The notes under the pieces: generated by a model
Told to the model about the DNA's origin: nothing
Seen by the model: only the letters and a program-made list of their open reading frames with translations
Database searches by the model: none
Translations under genes and position numbers: made by a program
From: Anaerolineaceae bacterium
GTDB lineage: Bacteria; Chloroflexota; Anaerolineae; Anaerolineales; Anaerolineaceae
Assembly (NCBI GenBank): GCA_029265815.1
Contig: JAJUGU010000001.1
Location: 496,001-560,000 of the forward strand
Reading direction: 5' to 3'
Length of the DNA: 64,000 bases
Part shown: in pieces, positions 9,307 to 19,334 of the stretch
Position numbering within the stretch: position 1 is the first letter of the stretch
Layout of the letters: the number at the start of each line of letters is the position of its first letter

Positions 9307-10512
9307 ATGGAGACCAACAACAGATCAATACCCTACACATCACCCAACCGTAACCGCTCGCTGGAACCCGAGATCAGGTCAGACATCGAAGCCTATGCAC
9401 GTATTAAAGTCGTTGGCGTCGGCGGAGGCGGCTGCAATGCAGTTAATCGTATGATCGAAGAAGGCGTAAAAGGCATCGAGTTCATCACCGTGAACACCGA
9501 TTCACAAGCGCTGAACACATCCAAAGCCCCCATTAAGATTCATATCGGACCCAAGACTACCAATGGTCTTGGAGCCGGTGGTGATCCTGAGGTTGGTAAG
9601 AAATCAGCTGAGGAATCCTCCGAAGACCTGTACCGCGTGCTTCAAGGCAGCGACATGGTGTTCGTTACCGCAGGCATGGGTGGCGGAACTGGCACAGGTG
9701 CTGCGCCGATCGTTGCCCAGATCGCAAAAGAAGCCCAAGCGCTTACTATCGGAGTTGTGACTCGCCCCTTCACCTTTGAAGGAAATAAACGTCTCCAATC
9801 TGCAGAACAGGGTATCGCCCGCCTCAAGGAACACGCCAACACTCTGATTGTCATCCCTAACGACCGCCTGTTGCAGTTGGTCGATCGTAAAGCCTCCTTG
9901 CAAGAATCCTTTAAGACTGCTGATGACGTATTGCGCCAGGGCATTCAGGGTATTTCCGAAGTGATCACTACCCCCGGTTTGATCAACCTCGATTTCGCGG
10001 ATGTCAAGAGCGTGATGAAGGAAGGCGGCGCTGCTCTAATGGCGGTCGGCCGCGCCAGCGGCGAAGATCGTGCAGTCAAGGCAGCTGAACAGGCGATCTC
10101 CAATCAGCTCCTCGATATCACAATTGATGGAGCACGCGGTATCCTCTTCAACATCACAGGCGGCCCTAATCTCACCCTCTTTGAAGTCAATCAGGCTGCA
10201 GCTATCATCAAAGAAACCGCACATCCTGATGTCAACCTGATCTTTGGCGCTGTGATTGATCCCAATATGGGCGACGAGATGCGGATCACCGTTATCGCCA
10301 CCGGTTTTGATCGCGCTGGCGAAATCCGCAAACCTGTAAGATCAACTTTCACTGGATTGGATGAACAGAAACGTACATCAATCCCTGTTTCAAGCCAGAC
10401 AGTCAGCGTGGATTCAGTTGTAAAAGGAACAACTGAGTTCCAGCCGGTTGTTTTCGATAACAAGAACATCGATCTTCCGGCCTTTCTGCGCAATCGCTAC
10501 GAAGATAAATAG
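9307..10512 (+). CDS. ftsZ: FtsZ, tubulin-like division GTPase
   Basis: Forms the cytokinetic ring. The start is placed at ATG 9307 because GGAGG at 9294-9298 sits 8 nt upstream; an ATG at 9292 and a TTG at 9265 would put this ribosome binding site inside the gene. The 401-residue protein has [15 protein letters not shown], the tubulin signature [19 protein letters not shown], the synergy-loop region [16 protein letters not shown] and the C-terminal FtsA-binding peptide DLPAFLRNR. The N-terminal 35 residues are longer than usual. Confidence 0.97.
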   Translation: METNNRSIPYTSPNRNRSLEPEIRSDIEAYARIKVVGVGGGGCNAVNRMIEEGVKGIEFITVNTDSQALNTSKAPIKIHIGPKTTNGLGAGGDPEVGKKSAEESSEDLYRVLQGSDMVFVTAGMGGGTGTGAAPIVAQIAKEAQALTIGVVTRPFTFEGNKRLQSAEQGIARLKEHANTLIVIPNDRLLQLVDRKASLQESFKTADDVLRQGIQGISEVITTPGLINLDFADVKSVMKEGGAALMAVGRASGEDRAVKAAEQAISNQLLDITIDGARGILFNITGGPNLTLFEVNQAAAIIKETAHPDVNLIFGAVIDPNMGDEMRITVIATGFDRAGEIRKPVRSTFTGLDEQKRTSIPVSSQTVSVDSVVKGTTEFQPVVFDNKNIDLPAFLRNRYEDK

Positions 10513-10602
10513 GTCTTCGGGTTGATCGTAACCATTGATCCTTGTCCTCCATAGATAGACAGGCTCTTGCCCTGTGCATAGAGCTCATGTCATGATTGAT
10601 AT

Positions 10603-10631
10603 GCGACTGGCGGCCGGTCCCCGCCAGTCGC
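10603..10631 (+). terminator. Strong GC-rich hairpin after ftsZ, possible terminator
   Basis: A perfect 11-bp inverted repeat (GCGACTGGCGG and its complement) with a 7-nt loop, about 90 nt after the ftsZ stop and before the nrdR promoter. It is not followed by a T-run, so it may work with Rho or as a 3' end stabiliser rather than as a classical intrinsic terminator. The rest of 10513-10925 shows no gene or recognisable RNA. Confidence 0.45.
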
Positions 10632-10928
10632 TTCCGATTAACTATCAGACATTGAAATGTTTAATCAGAAGTAATCATTTGGTTAGTCACTTCCTGACTT
10701 TTGCATAACCTGCAAGGATTTATAACCACTCATTTCTTTAAGGTTGTACGCTGGAATTTATTTTCCTATAAATTTGAACCAGCTTAAATTCTTTAAGCCA
10801 ATTTCTAATCTCAATCTGGTAAATTAAATCATTTACCTTTCCTTTTCGGCAGTTGTAAAGAATCATTGCGGCAATTTATTAAACTCGTAACCACCACAAG
10901 ATTTAAGATTAAATATTTCGGTGATAAC

Positions 10929-10957
10929 TTGAATACCCTCCCCGATTATGTTAGAAT
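10929..10957 (+). promoter_or_regulatory. Candidate sigma-70 promoter of nrdR-nrdJ
   Basis: TTGAAT (10929-10934) and TAGAAT (10952-10957) are separated by exactly 17 bp; each has one mismatch or two to consensus. Transcription would start near 10964, just inside the first of two NrdR-box-like sites, consistent with repression by NrdR. Confidence 0.55.
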
Positions 10958-10959
10958 CA

Positions 10960-11006
10960 ATCCTAGATATACGGTACTCAATTTCATATCCCCCCATATA
11001 TGGGGG
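10960..11006 (+). promoter_or_regulatory. Tandem candidate NrdR boxes
   Basis: Two 16-bp sites lie 31 bp apart centre to centre (10960-10975 and 10991-11006), the roughly three-helical-turn spacing known for NrdR box pairs. The downstream site is a perfect 16-bp palindrome of C5-ATATAT-G5 and keeps C-x-ATATAT-x-G of the known consensus acaCwAtATaTwGtgt. The upstream site matches about 11 of 16 positions. They lie just downstream of the predicted promoter and ahead of nrdR itself. Confidence 0.55.
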
Positions 11007-11089
11007 ATATCTTTTCAAGACAAGCATAAAAGCCGTCTCCCTGGTCATATTTCCGGAGCATCGAACTACTTACGCAATCGGAGGGTCGA

Positions 11090-11539
11090 GTGCTTTGCCC
11101 ATATTGTCAAAAAGATCAATCAAGGGTCATTGATACTACTCATGATAGCCGCGGAGGTGTACGCCGCAGGCGCGAGTGTGAACATTGTGGTCAGCGTTTC
11201 TCAACCTATGAAAGAGCCATCCTTGCCACTCCCCTAATTATTAAACGGTCAGGAACACGCGAGCAATTCAACCGCGAAAAATTGCTTGAAGGCATTAAGA
11301 TTTCTTGTGCCAAGCGTCCGGTTTCTGCCGAAGATATCAATCACCTTGTCAGCGAGATCGAAACAACACTGCAGAAAATGGGCCGTGAAGAAGTGTCTTC
11401 ACGTGTCGTGGGGGATATGGTCATCGAAGGCTTGAAAAAACTGGATCAGATCGCATACATCCGTTACGCGATAGTCTATTTACAGTTATCAGACCTGCAG
11501 TCTATTCGCAAAGAAATTGACCGCCTACTCGCATCATAG
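11090..11539 (+). CDS. nrdR: NrdR, ribonucleotide reductase repressor
   Basis: Zinc-ribbon and ATP-cone repressor that senses ATP/dATP and binds NrdR boxes in front of ribonucleotide reductase genes. The 149-residue protein starts at GTG 11090 behind CGGAGGG, giving the expected (M)LCPYC; the zinc ribbon uses CPYC and CEHCGQRF, followed by STYER. The ATP-cone begins at [16 protein letters not shown] and ends with [12 protein letters not shown]. It is 11 nt upstream of nrdJ, its likely target. Confidence 0.96.
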   Translation: MLCPYCQKDQSRVIDTTHDSRGGVRRRRECEHCGQRFSTYERAILATPLIIKRSGTREQFNREKLLEGIKISCAKRPVSAEDINHLVSEIETTLQKMGREEVSSRVVGDMVIEGLKKLDQIAYIRYAIVYLQLSDLQSIRKEIDRLLAS

Positions 11540-11550
11540 GAGAAATCTCA

Positions 11551-14142
11551 ATGGAACCATCGACTCAATCCACCCAGCAATCCTTGCTGGAACTCAATAG
11601 TATCCCTGCGGATCTACCTCGAATCGAACTTACTGAGAATTCCAGACAGGTACTTTTAAAAAGATATGTACGTCACAATGCGGATGGTTCCCCCGCTGAG
11701 ACGATCGATGAGATGTTCTGGCGTGTGGCTTTTCACATCGCCAATATTGAAACCATGTGGGGTACTGATGTCGAAGCTCTGTCGCGCAAATACTACACAC
11801 TGCTTACTTCCAAGGCATTCTTCCCCAATTCCCCCACCTTCACTGGTGCTGGCACCCCACTCGGACAGCTCGCTGCCTGCTTCGTCCTTCCCATTAACGA
11901 CGATATGGGCCGCGATTCAGCAGGAATCTTCCAGACCCTGCGCGATGCTGCTCTCATCCAACAGACCGGTGGTGGTAATGGTTTCTCATTCTCCCGCTTG
12001 CGCCCCAAAGGTGCTCATGTAAAATCCTCTTCAGGTCAGGCCACCGGTCCGGTCGGCTTTCTGCGCGTATATGATCACGCCTTTGGTGAGGTCGCTCAGG
12101 GCGGAACTCGCCGCGGAGCTAATATGGCCGTCCTCCGCGTGGACCACCCGGATATTGAGGAGTTCATTACCTGCAAGACCAACGAGAACCACATCACCAA
12201 TTTTAATATCTCTGTCGGCATTACCGACGCCTTCATGCGCGCCGTGGAAGACGACGTTGAATGGAATCTGCGCTTTCCCGATCTCTCTGACCCCCGTGCC
12301 AAGAATTTCAAAGGCACCTTCGAGCAAGCTGAAGAACTTGGTATTCCTTTCCGCATTTACAAAACCGTGCGCGCTCGCGATCTTTTCGAAATGATCGTCA
12401 AGCAGGCTCACCATAACGGTGAACCCGGTTTACTTTTCCTCGATGCTGCCAACCGTACCAATCCTGTTCCGCATCTCTATCAGCTTGAAGCCACCAATCC
12501 CTGTGGCGAACAGTGGCTCGGACCATATGAGAACTGCTGCCTGGGTTCACTTAACCTCGCTCAGCACTTTGGCCCCGACCACACCGTCGATTGGACTAAA
12601 TTGCGTGACAATACTCGATTGGCCGTACGCTTCCTCGATGATGTGGTCGATGCTAACGCTTATGTACCCGCAGTCCCACAGTTGAAAGAAGCCGCCTTGC
12701 GTAACCGCCGCATCGGGTTGGGTATCATGGGTTTAGCAGACTTGATGTACCATGTAGGTGTGCGGTATGGCTCACCCGCTGCTGAGGATTTTGGTGCACA
12801 GGTAATGGAGTTCATTCGCTATCACGCCATGCAGACAAGCATCGAATTGGCACGAGAACGCGGCGCTTTCCCCTCCATTAAGGGTAGCATTTACGGTCCT
12901 GAAAATCTGATCTGGCAGCCTCCAGTTTCACCTTTTGAAAACCAGCAATACTGGGGACGCCCATCAATTGACTGGAGTCTGATCACTGAAGGAATCCGCC
13001 GCTACGGCATCCGCAATGCTGCCCAGACCACGGTTGCTCCCACCGGTACGATTGCCACTGTTGCTGGGTGCGAAGGTTATGGCTGTGAGCCTGTGTTCGC
13101 CCTCGCCTATATGCGCCATGTCAACGACAATGGCAAGGACCTCAAACTCAACTACACCAGCCCCATGTTCGAACAAGCGCTCATCGAAGCTGGTGTATCT
13201 GAAATGGACCGGCAGGATATCATTGATCATGTAATGAAGGACGGCACCTGTCAGACTATCCCATCAGTCCCACAGCAAGTAAAGGAAGTGTTCGTGGTCA
13301 GTTCTGATATTTCTGCCGAGGAACATGTGCGCATGCAGGCTGCTCTCCAGGCTTTTGTCGATAATTCGCTTTCCAAGACCATCAACTTTCCTGAAACAGC
13401 AACCGTCGATGACGTTGCCACCGCTTACATGACCGCCTGGGAGTTGAATTGTAAAGGTATTACCGTTTACGTTACCGGTTCCCGTGAAGATGCTGTCCTT
13501 GAGACTCAGGCCACCGCCAGCAAAAAAGCTCCCGTTCGAGAACCATCAACAGAGCAGATCAAACTCTGGCAGGAGACCAAAAAACCCCGCCCACGCTCGC
13601 TCATTGGACGCACCTTCTCCGTCGAGACGCCCCTTGGCAAAGCTTTCATCACCATCAATGAAAACGATGCCGCCCAACCCTTTGAGATCTTCATTAACAC
13701 CGCCAAAGCCGGTTCTGACACCGCCGCGGTAAGTGAAGCCATCGGGCGTCTCATTTCTTACGTCCTGCGCCTGGCATCGCCTATCGAACCTTCTCAGCGG
13801 CTTACAGACGTCACCCGTCAGCTCTCTGGCATCGGCGGCGGCCGCTCGTTGGGGTTTGGCCCCAACCGCGTGCGTTCTCTGCCAGACGGTGTTGCCCAGG
13901 TGCTCGAAGAATACCTCAGCGAACGCGCTTCGCGTGTTGGCAAGGCAGACGGGGGATCCAGTGCAATCCAGCCCCCACTGGCGATAGACTTCGACAAGCC
14001 ATCTACCACCACGATGAAACTTGCGCCAGAACCTCCTGCCACCCCCAGGATTGGCGACCTGTGCCCTGAATGCGGCGTCGCCGCCGTGGTTAACGAGGAA
14101 GGCTGTCGCAAGTGTTATTCCTGCGGCTTTAGCGAGTGTTAA
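11551..14142 (+). CDS. nrdJ: Adenosylcobalamin-dependent ribonucleotide reductase, class II
   Basis: Reduces ribonucleotides to deoxyribonucleotides with a radical made from coenzyme B12, so it works with or without oxygen. The 863-residue protein has the substrate-site cysteine in [26 protein letters not shown], the catalytic N-x-C-x-E in [11 protein letters not shown], and [21 protein letters not shown]-terminal module includes a TSCPB-like region (about 675-770) and a zinc-ribbon tail, CPECG...[13 protein letters not shown] precedes ATG 11551. No separate small subunit is nearby, as expected for class II. No B12 riboswitch is evident upstream. Confidence 0.96.
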   Translation: MEPSTQSTQQSLLELNSIPADLPRIELTENSRQVLLKRYVRHNADGSPAETIDEMFWRVAFHIANIETMWGTDVEALSRKYYTLLTSKAFFPNSPTFTGAGTPLGQLAACFVLPINDDMGRDSAGIFQTLRDAALIQQTGGGNGFSFSRLRPKGAHVKSSSGQATGPVGFLRVYDHAFGEVAQGGTRRGANMAVLRVDHPDIEEFITCKTNENHITNFNISVGITDAFMRAVEDDVEWNLRFPDLSDPRAKNFKGTFEQAEELGIPFRIYKTVRARDLFEMIVKQAHHNGEPGLLFLDAANRTNPVPHLYQLEATNPCGEQWLGPYENCCLGSLNLAQHFGPDHTVDWTKLRDNTRLAVRFLDDVVDANAYVPAVPQLKEAALRNRRIGLGIMGLADLMYHVGVRYGSPAAEDFGAQVMEFIRYHAMQTSIELARERGAFPSIKGSIYGPENLIWQPPVSPFENQQYWGRPSIDWSLITEGIRRYGIRNAAQTTVAPTGTIATVAGCEGYGCEPVFALAYMRHVNDNGKDLKLNYTSPMFEQALIEAGVSEMDRQDIIDHVMKDGTCQTIPSVPQQVKEVFVVSSDISAEEHVRMQAALQAFVDNSLSKTINFPETATVDDVATAYMTAWELNCKGITVYVTGSREDAVLETQATASKKAPVREPSTEQIKLWQETKKPRPRSLIGRTFSVETPLGKAFITINENDAAQPFEIFINTAKAGSDTAAVSEAIGRLISYVLRLASPIEPSQRLTDVTRQLSGIGGGRSLGFGPNRVRSLPDGVAQVLEEYLSERASRVGKADGGSSAIQPPLAIDFDKPSTTTMKLAPEPPATPRIGDLCPECGVAAVVNEEGCRKCYSCGFSEC

Positions 14143-14305
14143 GCGGACCATTCAGATGGAGGTACAATTTTTCTGTATCCCCATTTAGAAAAGAATTGAT
14201 TTCATAGATAATCTACGCATCAAGGAATACAAGCATAAGGCCCATACCTCCAATCCTGTGGCTCTCATATCCTTCATGTGAAGCCGTTACCTAACACACG
14301 GCCAC

Positions 14306-14560
14306 TTGCCCATGCACTACGATAACCTCGCAGGCAATAGTAATGGCTGGTATCTGCGCGCTGTTGTTGAAGAGGTATGGAAAATGGGAGTCGTAGATTT
14401 CTATGATATCGGCCGCTACTACTTGCACTCTCTCAATACCCCTGCTAGTTACCTACTTTTCACGGGTAAATTGAAGTATGAGAACATAATCCCGAAAACT
14501 GTGGTGGGAAAGTTCACCGAACATGAAAATCAAATCACCTACGCGCAGGGGAACGTCTAG
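14306..14560 (+). pseudogene. Doubtful small ORF or gene remnant
   Basis: An 84-codon frame with ordinary amino-acid composition (N-S-N-G-W-Y-L-R near residue 11, aromatic-rich middle) but no ribosome binding site and no family that I recognise. It is followed by sequence with frequent stops. It could be a short real gene, or the surviving part of a larger decayed one; I cannot tell which. Confidence 0.25.
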
Positions 14561-15275
14561 GAATACATTCACGCCGTTTGACAACACTCATATCGCCTAC
14601 AAATCACATGGATGTCCATGGTTTCAACCTAGCCACCTACGACCGACCATGAGGTGCTGCAGATCCTAAGCAGTATGGAGTTTAATTATTTAAGCGTCAT
14701 TGCTATTTCTGCCCGATTGACGCCATGGTCAGGATTTGTGTCAGGGACTTGAGAAGGTATATGAAATGCGAAAATGAAAATTTACCCATGAAGAATAAGA
14801 ATTGTTTAAGAAAAATAGAGGAATACCAAGTATATTCGTGATATTTCAAACATGATATTTCAAATTATTAGATTGCAAAGAAAATGGCGAGGAAGTGATA
14901 GGCCAAAAATCTTCAGCGTTGAGTAACACTTAAATCCTTCATGCAAGAAATTTTCATACAAAATTAAAAAAAATTATTCCACCTTATCTGAATGAAAATT
15001 TTTCGAGATTATATAGAACTTGGAATATTCTTTGGACTGATCAGGAAAATATGGTTTCCTTTAATAAATCATAAAAACAAGAACAGAGAAGCCATTCGGA
15101 ACATAAAGTGGGCATTTAATCGCCTTTTCCAAATCAACCTTTAAGGTAAATTAAAAGAGATGGGTATAGCGAAGAACAACCTTAGCATTCAAAGTTATGA
15201 AGGCTCATTGGCGTTGATTAATCGCTTAAACTCCTCGAGAAGCTTGATCAGGTGACGGCAGTTAAGTTCTCCAAT

Positions 15276-15307
15276 AACAAGCCAGCGCTTCAAATCGCTG
15301 GCTTGTT
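15276..15307 (-). terminator. 12-bp perfect hairpin downstream of the Old Yellow Enzyme gene
   Basis: AACAAGCCAGCG and its exact complement with an 8-nt loop, 37 nt past the stop codon of the minus-strand oxidoreductase gene. There is no T-run on either side, so termination is plausible but not proven by sequence. Confidence 0.45.
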
Positions 15308-15343
15308 CGAATACTATAGGACTAAAGGTAAATTTACTAGATG

Positions 15344-17569
15344 CTAAATCTTTCGTGCAGTCAAATTGCCAGATGCAATAGCATCTGCGATGTTCCAGGG
15401 TTCTTTGCAATCACCTATTGCATAAGCCTCTATACCAGAAATTCCATCAAGAATGCTGGTATTCGGTAACATGTCCATTGCTTCGATAATCGTGTCACAC
15501 TCGACAACTGATTCGATCCCAGTTTCACCAAGGATAGTTACCTCACCATTACCCACTGAAACAATCTTCGCATTAGGCCATACACGGGTGCCATGAGAAT
15601 AAAGCATGGGCAACTCAAAGGTTCTAACCCAATTCGAATGTCCTTTTGCCAATTTTGCTAACGGGTCAGGGGAAACAATCGTGATGTGCTTGCCTTGCGC
15701 CATCAAGTAAAGGGCAGTATCTATTGCTTGAGCATTGCCACCAACTATGGTCACTTTCTCGCCGATATCGGGGCTGCTGTAACTGTAGATATCCATAATC
15801 TTCGTACCCTCAGTTCCGACGAAATTGAGGTGATCGCGTAAACCACCGGTAGCAAGGATGACAATATCAGGTTTTTCCTGATTGATGAAGTTGGCATCAA
15901 CTTCTTTTCCTGTTACTACAGTAACCCCTTTGAGTTCAAGTTGGCGCTCAAGATAATTTCTCAAATCATCTAAGTTCTCATGTGGCCCTTTAACTTTTGA
16001 GGCAAAGGTTAGTAAACCTCCAACTTTGCTTGACTTTTCATAAAGTGTCACTTTGTGGCCGCGTTGGGCAGCAATTCGTGCAGCCTCCATTCCGGCGGGA
16101 CCACCACCGACCACCATAACGTTTTTCGCTGTGGTCACTGGTAATGGGTCGTAACCTTCAGGCATGGCATCGCGGTATGCTCGTTGAGTACATGCATTTA
16201 CACGGCAATGCTCATAAGTATTTCCTTCTTTATCTTTATCAAAGTGACAATGCATACAACGGGTGCATGGTGCAATCTCATCGAGGCGGCCTGCTTGTAG
16301 CTTGTTTACATATTCAGGGTCAACGGTCAGAGGGCGATTCATAATTAAGAAGTCAGCCATGCCTTCCCTCAGTGCGTTTTCAAAGAAGTCAGGTGCATGA
16401 GCAGGATCCATATATGTTACTGTTCCAACAGGAATTGTAACCGCTTGTTTGATCTCCTTGGCAACGTTGAGCATCAATCCGGCTCCAGAATGATTAGCAA
16501 TCAACTTTCCACCCCAATGACGGGAGAAGTCAAATTGGGTCCCATAACCGGTTGTTCCCTCAATACCACGGCCAATAAAGTAAAGATCAGAGGCAAATTG
16601 GCAAACATGCATACCTGTTGGTCCAAGGCGAACATGTAAACTATCCGCACCTGCAGCTTCTAGAATTTTTGCAAATTCCTTAGTCTCTTCAATGGTGATC
16701 AAATTTGAACTATCGCCCAGATTCTGATCGTTCTCTTCAATACCATTTATTAGCACTTGGACCACGAAATCTTTTCCACATGCTTCTTTTATACCTTGAA
16801 TAATTTCGGTTACAAAGCGGGCTCGGTTCTCAAGTGTTTGTGGACCATATTCATCTGTACGTGTGTTACGACCGCGTGAAAAGAAATATGTTCCGAGATT
16901 GTTCCCTGCTGAATTTATTTCAAAAGCATCAAATCCGGCATCATGTAATATTTTTGCGCCATTGATCATATCTCTCTGGATTAACTTGATATCATCAACA
17001 GTAACCAATTCAGCAAATGGAACGTTCATAGAGTCGTTCTGGTAGCCAATATAAGCTCCAGCTGCGTGGACGGCATCTGTCAGGTCTTTTAAGGGAGCTT
17101 TAGTAAGATCTAATCTGCGTGGGGTTTGTGGATATTTCGTGAAAAGGCTTCCGAAGTTTTCGCACCAAACCATATGGATGCCACCTTTGGCAAAATTGGT
17201 ATAGTACGCGATCATCTCTTCACTGATACCTTTTCCATAGGTGTCAGATCCGGCCGCTGATTTGACCATACGATTTTTTATCGTAAGAGATCCGAGCTTC
17301 CACTCAGAGAAAAGGGTTTCTAAATTAGTGGTGTGGCTACGGTAATCGTAGTCTTGTGGGTTCAAGTAGGCTGCTGCAGTCCGAGGATTGATGCATTCGA
17401 CGGTAGTTTGATTAGCGCTTGTTGTGGGAACCGCGGTCGCAGGAACCGATGGCACTGCAGTTTCTACTACCTTAGGCGAACAACTAGCTAAGACTCCAGC
17501 ACCTGCAACTAGAGCAGCCCTTTTCATGAAATTACGACGTGCAAGATCAACTTTCTTGAGTTTGCTCAT
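15344..17569 (-). CDS. Tat-exported Old Yellow Enzyme-type flavin/Fe-S oxidoreductase, predicted lipoprotein
   Basis: A 741-residue protein. Residues 1-35 form a twin-arginine signal (RRNFMKR) ending in a lipobox, LASC, with Cys30 as the likely lipidated residue; a Pro/Thr/Ala linker follows. Residues 85-430 are an FMN-binding TIM barrel of the OYE/2,4-dienoyl-CoA reductase family (LTIKNRMVKSA, AGFDAFEINSA). A cysteine cluster CTRCMHC...HC...C near 445-470 probably binds 4Fe-4S. The last part is a Rossmann NAD(P)/FAD domain, VMVVGGGPAGMEAARIAAQ. AGGGAGGG precedes ATG. The substrate is unknown; export suggests an extracytoplasmic reductase, unlike the usual cytoplasmic relatives. Confidence 0.85.
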   Translation of the reverse strand: MSKLKKVDLARRNFMKRAALVAGAGVLASCSPKVVETAVPSVPATAVPTTSANQTTVECINPRTAAAYLNPQDYDYRSHTTNLETLFSEWKLGSLTIKNRMVKSAAGSDTYGKGISEEMIAYYTNFAKGGIHMVWCENFGSLFTKYPQTPRRLDLTKAPLKDLTDAVHAAGAYIGYQNDSMNVPFAELVTVDDIKLIQRDMINGAKILHDAGFDAFEINSAGNNLGTYFFSRGRNTRTDEYGPQTLENRARFVTEIIQGIKEACGKDFVVQVLINGIEENDQNLGDSSNLITIEETKEFAKILEAAGADSLHVRLGPTGMHVCQFASDLYFIGRGIEGTTGYGTQFDFSRHWGGKLIANHSGAGLMLNVAKEIKQAVTIPVGTVTYMDPAHAPDFFENALREGMADFLIMNRPLTVDPEYVNKLQAGRLDEIAPCTRCMHCHFDKDKEGNTYEHCRVNACTQRAYRDAMPEGYDPLPVTTAKNVMVVGGGPAGMEAARIAAQRGHKVTLYEKSSKVGGLLTFASKVKGPHENLDDLRNYLERQLELKGVTVVTGKEVDANFINQEKPDIVILATGGLRDHLNFVGTEGTKIMDIYSYSSPDIGEKVTIVGGNAQAIDTALYLMAQGKHITIVSPDPLAKLAKGHSNWVRTFELPMLYSHGTRVWPNAKIVSVGNGEVTILGETGIESVVECDTIIEAMDMLPNTSILDGISGIEAYAIGDCKEPWNIADAIASGNLTARKI

Positions 17570-17830
17570 GATTAGACCCTCCCTTATAAAGATAGTATCG
17601 ATTAAATAACCGCTTGTATTTTCAAATAGTACACTTTAAAGTAACTGTAGAGTCAAGTTATTAAATATGTGAATCGTAATAAAATTCGCCAATATTACCA
17701 ACCCTCGATCTTATTTCTCTCAATTTCTTAGTTTCCTCAAAAAAATTTTCAATGGGTCATTACATCACTTACATGTATATAATGAAATCAACACGAATCA
17801 AATCCCAACACCAGTGAAAGGAGGTGTATC

Positions 17831-18253
17831 ATGAAGAAAAGGATTTTCTGGTGGCTTCTCGCGCTGGCTGCCGTTATCCTGATCTTCTTCTTCGTAACCA
17901 GGTCAAGCGCTCCTGAAGAACTTCCCGCCGCGTCAACTGAATCGCCCAGACCGGGTTATTACACTGGCGGTGCTGTGGAATTCATCCTCACCCCCGCTTT
18001 CGAGATTACTCAATTCTCCCTCTCTGACCTCTCGTTTCTCCATTGCTCATTTTCCTGGGAGGATCAAGACGCCTTCCTCGTGAATAACCGCTACACCCTT
18101 ACCGAAGACAACACTATCGACATCTTCTATGCAGCAGATGGAGCTTTTCGCGTAACGTATAACCTCACCCGCTGTGGAACCCGCCGAGTCTGGTTCGCCA
18201 GGCATGGAATTTACACCGCCCAATGGATCAGCGAAAGCCCATCGTTACCATAA
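17831..18253 (+). CDS. Small membrane-anchored extracytoplasmic protein, function unknown
   Basis: 140 residues: a basic start and one hydrophobic span (about 5-23, MKKRIFWWLLALAAVILIFF), a short Ser/Pro-rich linker, then a compact beta-rich domain with two cysteines (in FLHCSFSW and LTRCGTRR) that could form a disulfide outside the cell. A strong ribosome binding site (GAAAGGAGGTG) precedes ATG 17831. No family is recognised. It stands alone, divergent from the exported oxidoreductase gene. Confidence 0.65.
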   Translation: MKKRIFWWLLALAAVILIFFFVTRSSAPEELPAASTESPRPGYYTGGAVEFILTPAFEITQFSLSDLSFLHCSFSWEDQDAFLVNNRYTLTEDNTIDIFYAADGAFRVTYNLTRCGTRRVWFARHGIYTAQWISESPSLP

Positions 18254-18426
18254 GATTTATGTGTTTGTGTGTGCATTCTATAGAAGTTCAATGTGGTGCC
18301 CCATAACTATTTTCATATCTCTTAAGATAGAAGATTTCTTAAAATGTGTACCCAGTATCGAAACCACATGGTCGATTGTGTATAATGAAAAAATAATCAT
18401 AATTAAATAGAGATAGGAATCATACA

Positions 18427-19281
18427 ATGTCAAAAATTCATATCATCACCGATACAGATTCAAGCCTGCCGGCGGATGTCGCCGCAGCACATTCCATTGT
18501 TCAGGTTCCAATCACCATTCAATTTGGCGACGAGACCTACCAGACTGGCATTGACATTGACGACAAAACCCTTTTCGAAAAGATCGATTCCCTGAACAAG
18601 ATGCCTACCACAGCTGCCCCATCCCCTGCGGCTTTTATTGAAGCGTTCAAAAACGCTTTTAAGAACGGCGCTGAATCGATTATCTGTATTTGTGTAGGCA
18701 GTAAGATCAGCCGCACCTATGAATCCGCGTTGCAGGCCGCCGAAGAATTCCCCGGCAAGAAGATCAGCGTGGTTGATTCTGAATATGTCTCCCTCGGCCA
18801 GGGATTGATGGTGCTAGCCGCTGCCCGAGCAGTCGAACATGGAGCCAGCCACGAAGAAGCTGTGCAGGCTGCCCTTTCTCTGCTTGGCAGGCTTCATCTC
18901 TACGGTGCTCTGCCCACTTTAAAGTACCTTGCGCTCGGTGGTCGTATCAAACCGGTCGCAGCTGGAATGGCTGATTTGCTCAACATCCGCCCAATCCTCA
19001 CTATGCGTGATGGCAAACTCGATCTTCTGGAAAAGGTGCGCACCAACAAGGCTGCATTTCGCAGGCTCGTCGAGCTGCTCACCGAATCCGCTGATGGTAA
19101 AGAAATTCAGGAAGTTGGTATTATTCACATTAACAACCTTGAAGGCGCTGCTGCTCTCGAAAAAGCGCTTCGCGAATCGCTGAAGATTCCTCCCAGGGTC
19201 ATGATAGTAGAGTTTACTCCTGGATTATCGGTACATGCTGGCGCAGGCATGGTAGCTGCCGTCCTCTTAACCAAAGATTGA
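18427..19281 (+). CDS. DegV family fatty-acid-binding protein
   Basis: DegV/FakB-type proteins bind a single fatty acid and, in Firmicutes, present it to the FakA kinase. The 284-residue protein begins with the typical ITDTDSSLPADVAAA, has VPITIQFGDETY, TAAPSPAAF, and the fold signature GALPTLKYLALGGRI near residue 165, and ends with a conserved HAGAGMVAAVLL. A TATAAT at 18381-18386 could be its -10 element. No fakA homologue lies in the window, so a fatty-acid kinase role is only inferred. Confidence 0.88.
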   Translation: MSKIHIITDTDSSLPADVAAAHSIVQVPITIQFGDETYQTGIDIDDKTLFEKIDSLNKMPTTAAPSPAAFIEAFKNAFKNGAESIICICVGSKISRTYESALQAAEEFPGKKISVVDSEYVSLGQGLMVLAAARAVEHGASHEEAVQAALSLLGRLHLYGALPTLKYLALGGRIKPVAAGMADLLNIRPILTMRDGKLDLLEKVRTNKAAFRRLVELLTESADGKEIQEVGIIHINNLEGAAALEKALRESLKIPPRVMIVEFTPGLSVHAGAGMVAAVLLTKD

Positions 19282-19299
19282 TCATCCAAAATCAGATCA

Positions 19300-19334
19300 A
19301 AAAACATCCCACGCATCTCACGTGGGATGTTTTT
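19300..19334 (+). terminator. Rho-independent terminator of degV
   Basis: A 14-bp perfect stem (AAAAACATCCCACG with its complement) with a 7-nt loop, ending in five T, 19 nt after the degV stop. The A-rich left arm would also allow termination from the opposite strand. Confidence 0.9.

Larger units (their letters stand above)
14143..15343. other. 1.2-kb largely non-coding, AT-rich interval
   Basis: No convincing gene is present apart from a doubtful 84-codon frame at 14306-14560. From about 14570 onward the sequence becomes visibly AT-rich with scattered stops in all frames, and the last part holds a strong hairpin at 15276-15307. I see no tRNA, repeat array or transposase remnant. It may be a decayed gene or a long intergenic region at the edge of a transferred segment that includes the Old Yellow Enzyme gene. 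Confidence 0.5.

Noticed and set aside
10513..11089. Possible B12 riboswitch controlling nrdJ
   Set aside because: I looked for the GCCACTG B12-box pattern and the multi-stem core and found neither; the region is better explained by a promoter and NrdR boxes.
13546..14151. 201-codon open frame on the minus strand opposite nrdJ
   Set aside because: It lies fully antisense to the well-supported C-terminal part of NrdJ, lacks a ribosome binding site and has no recognisable family; long antisense frames are expected opposite GC-rich coding sequence.
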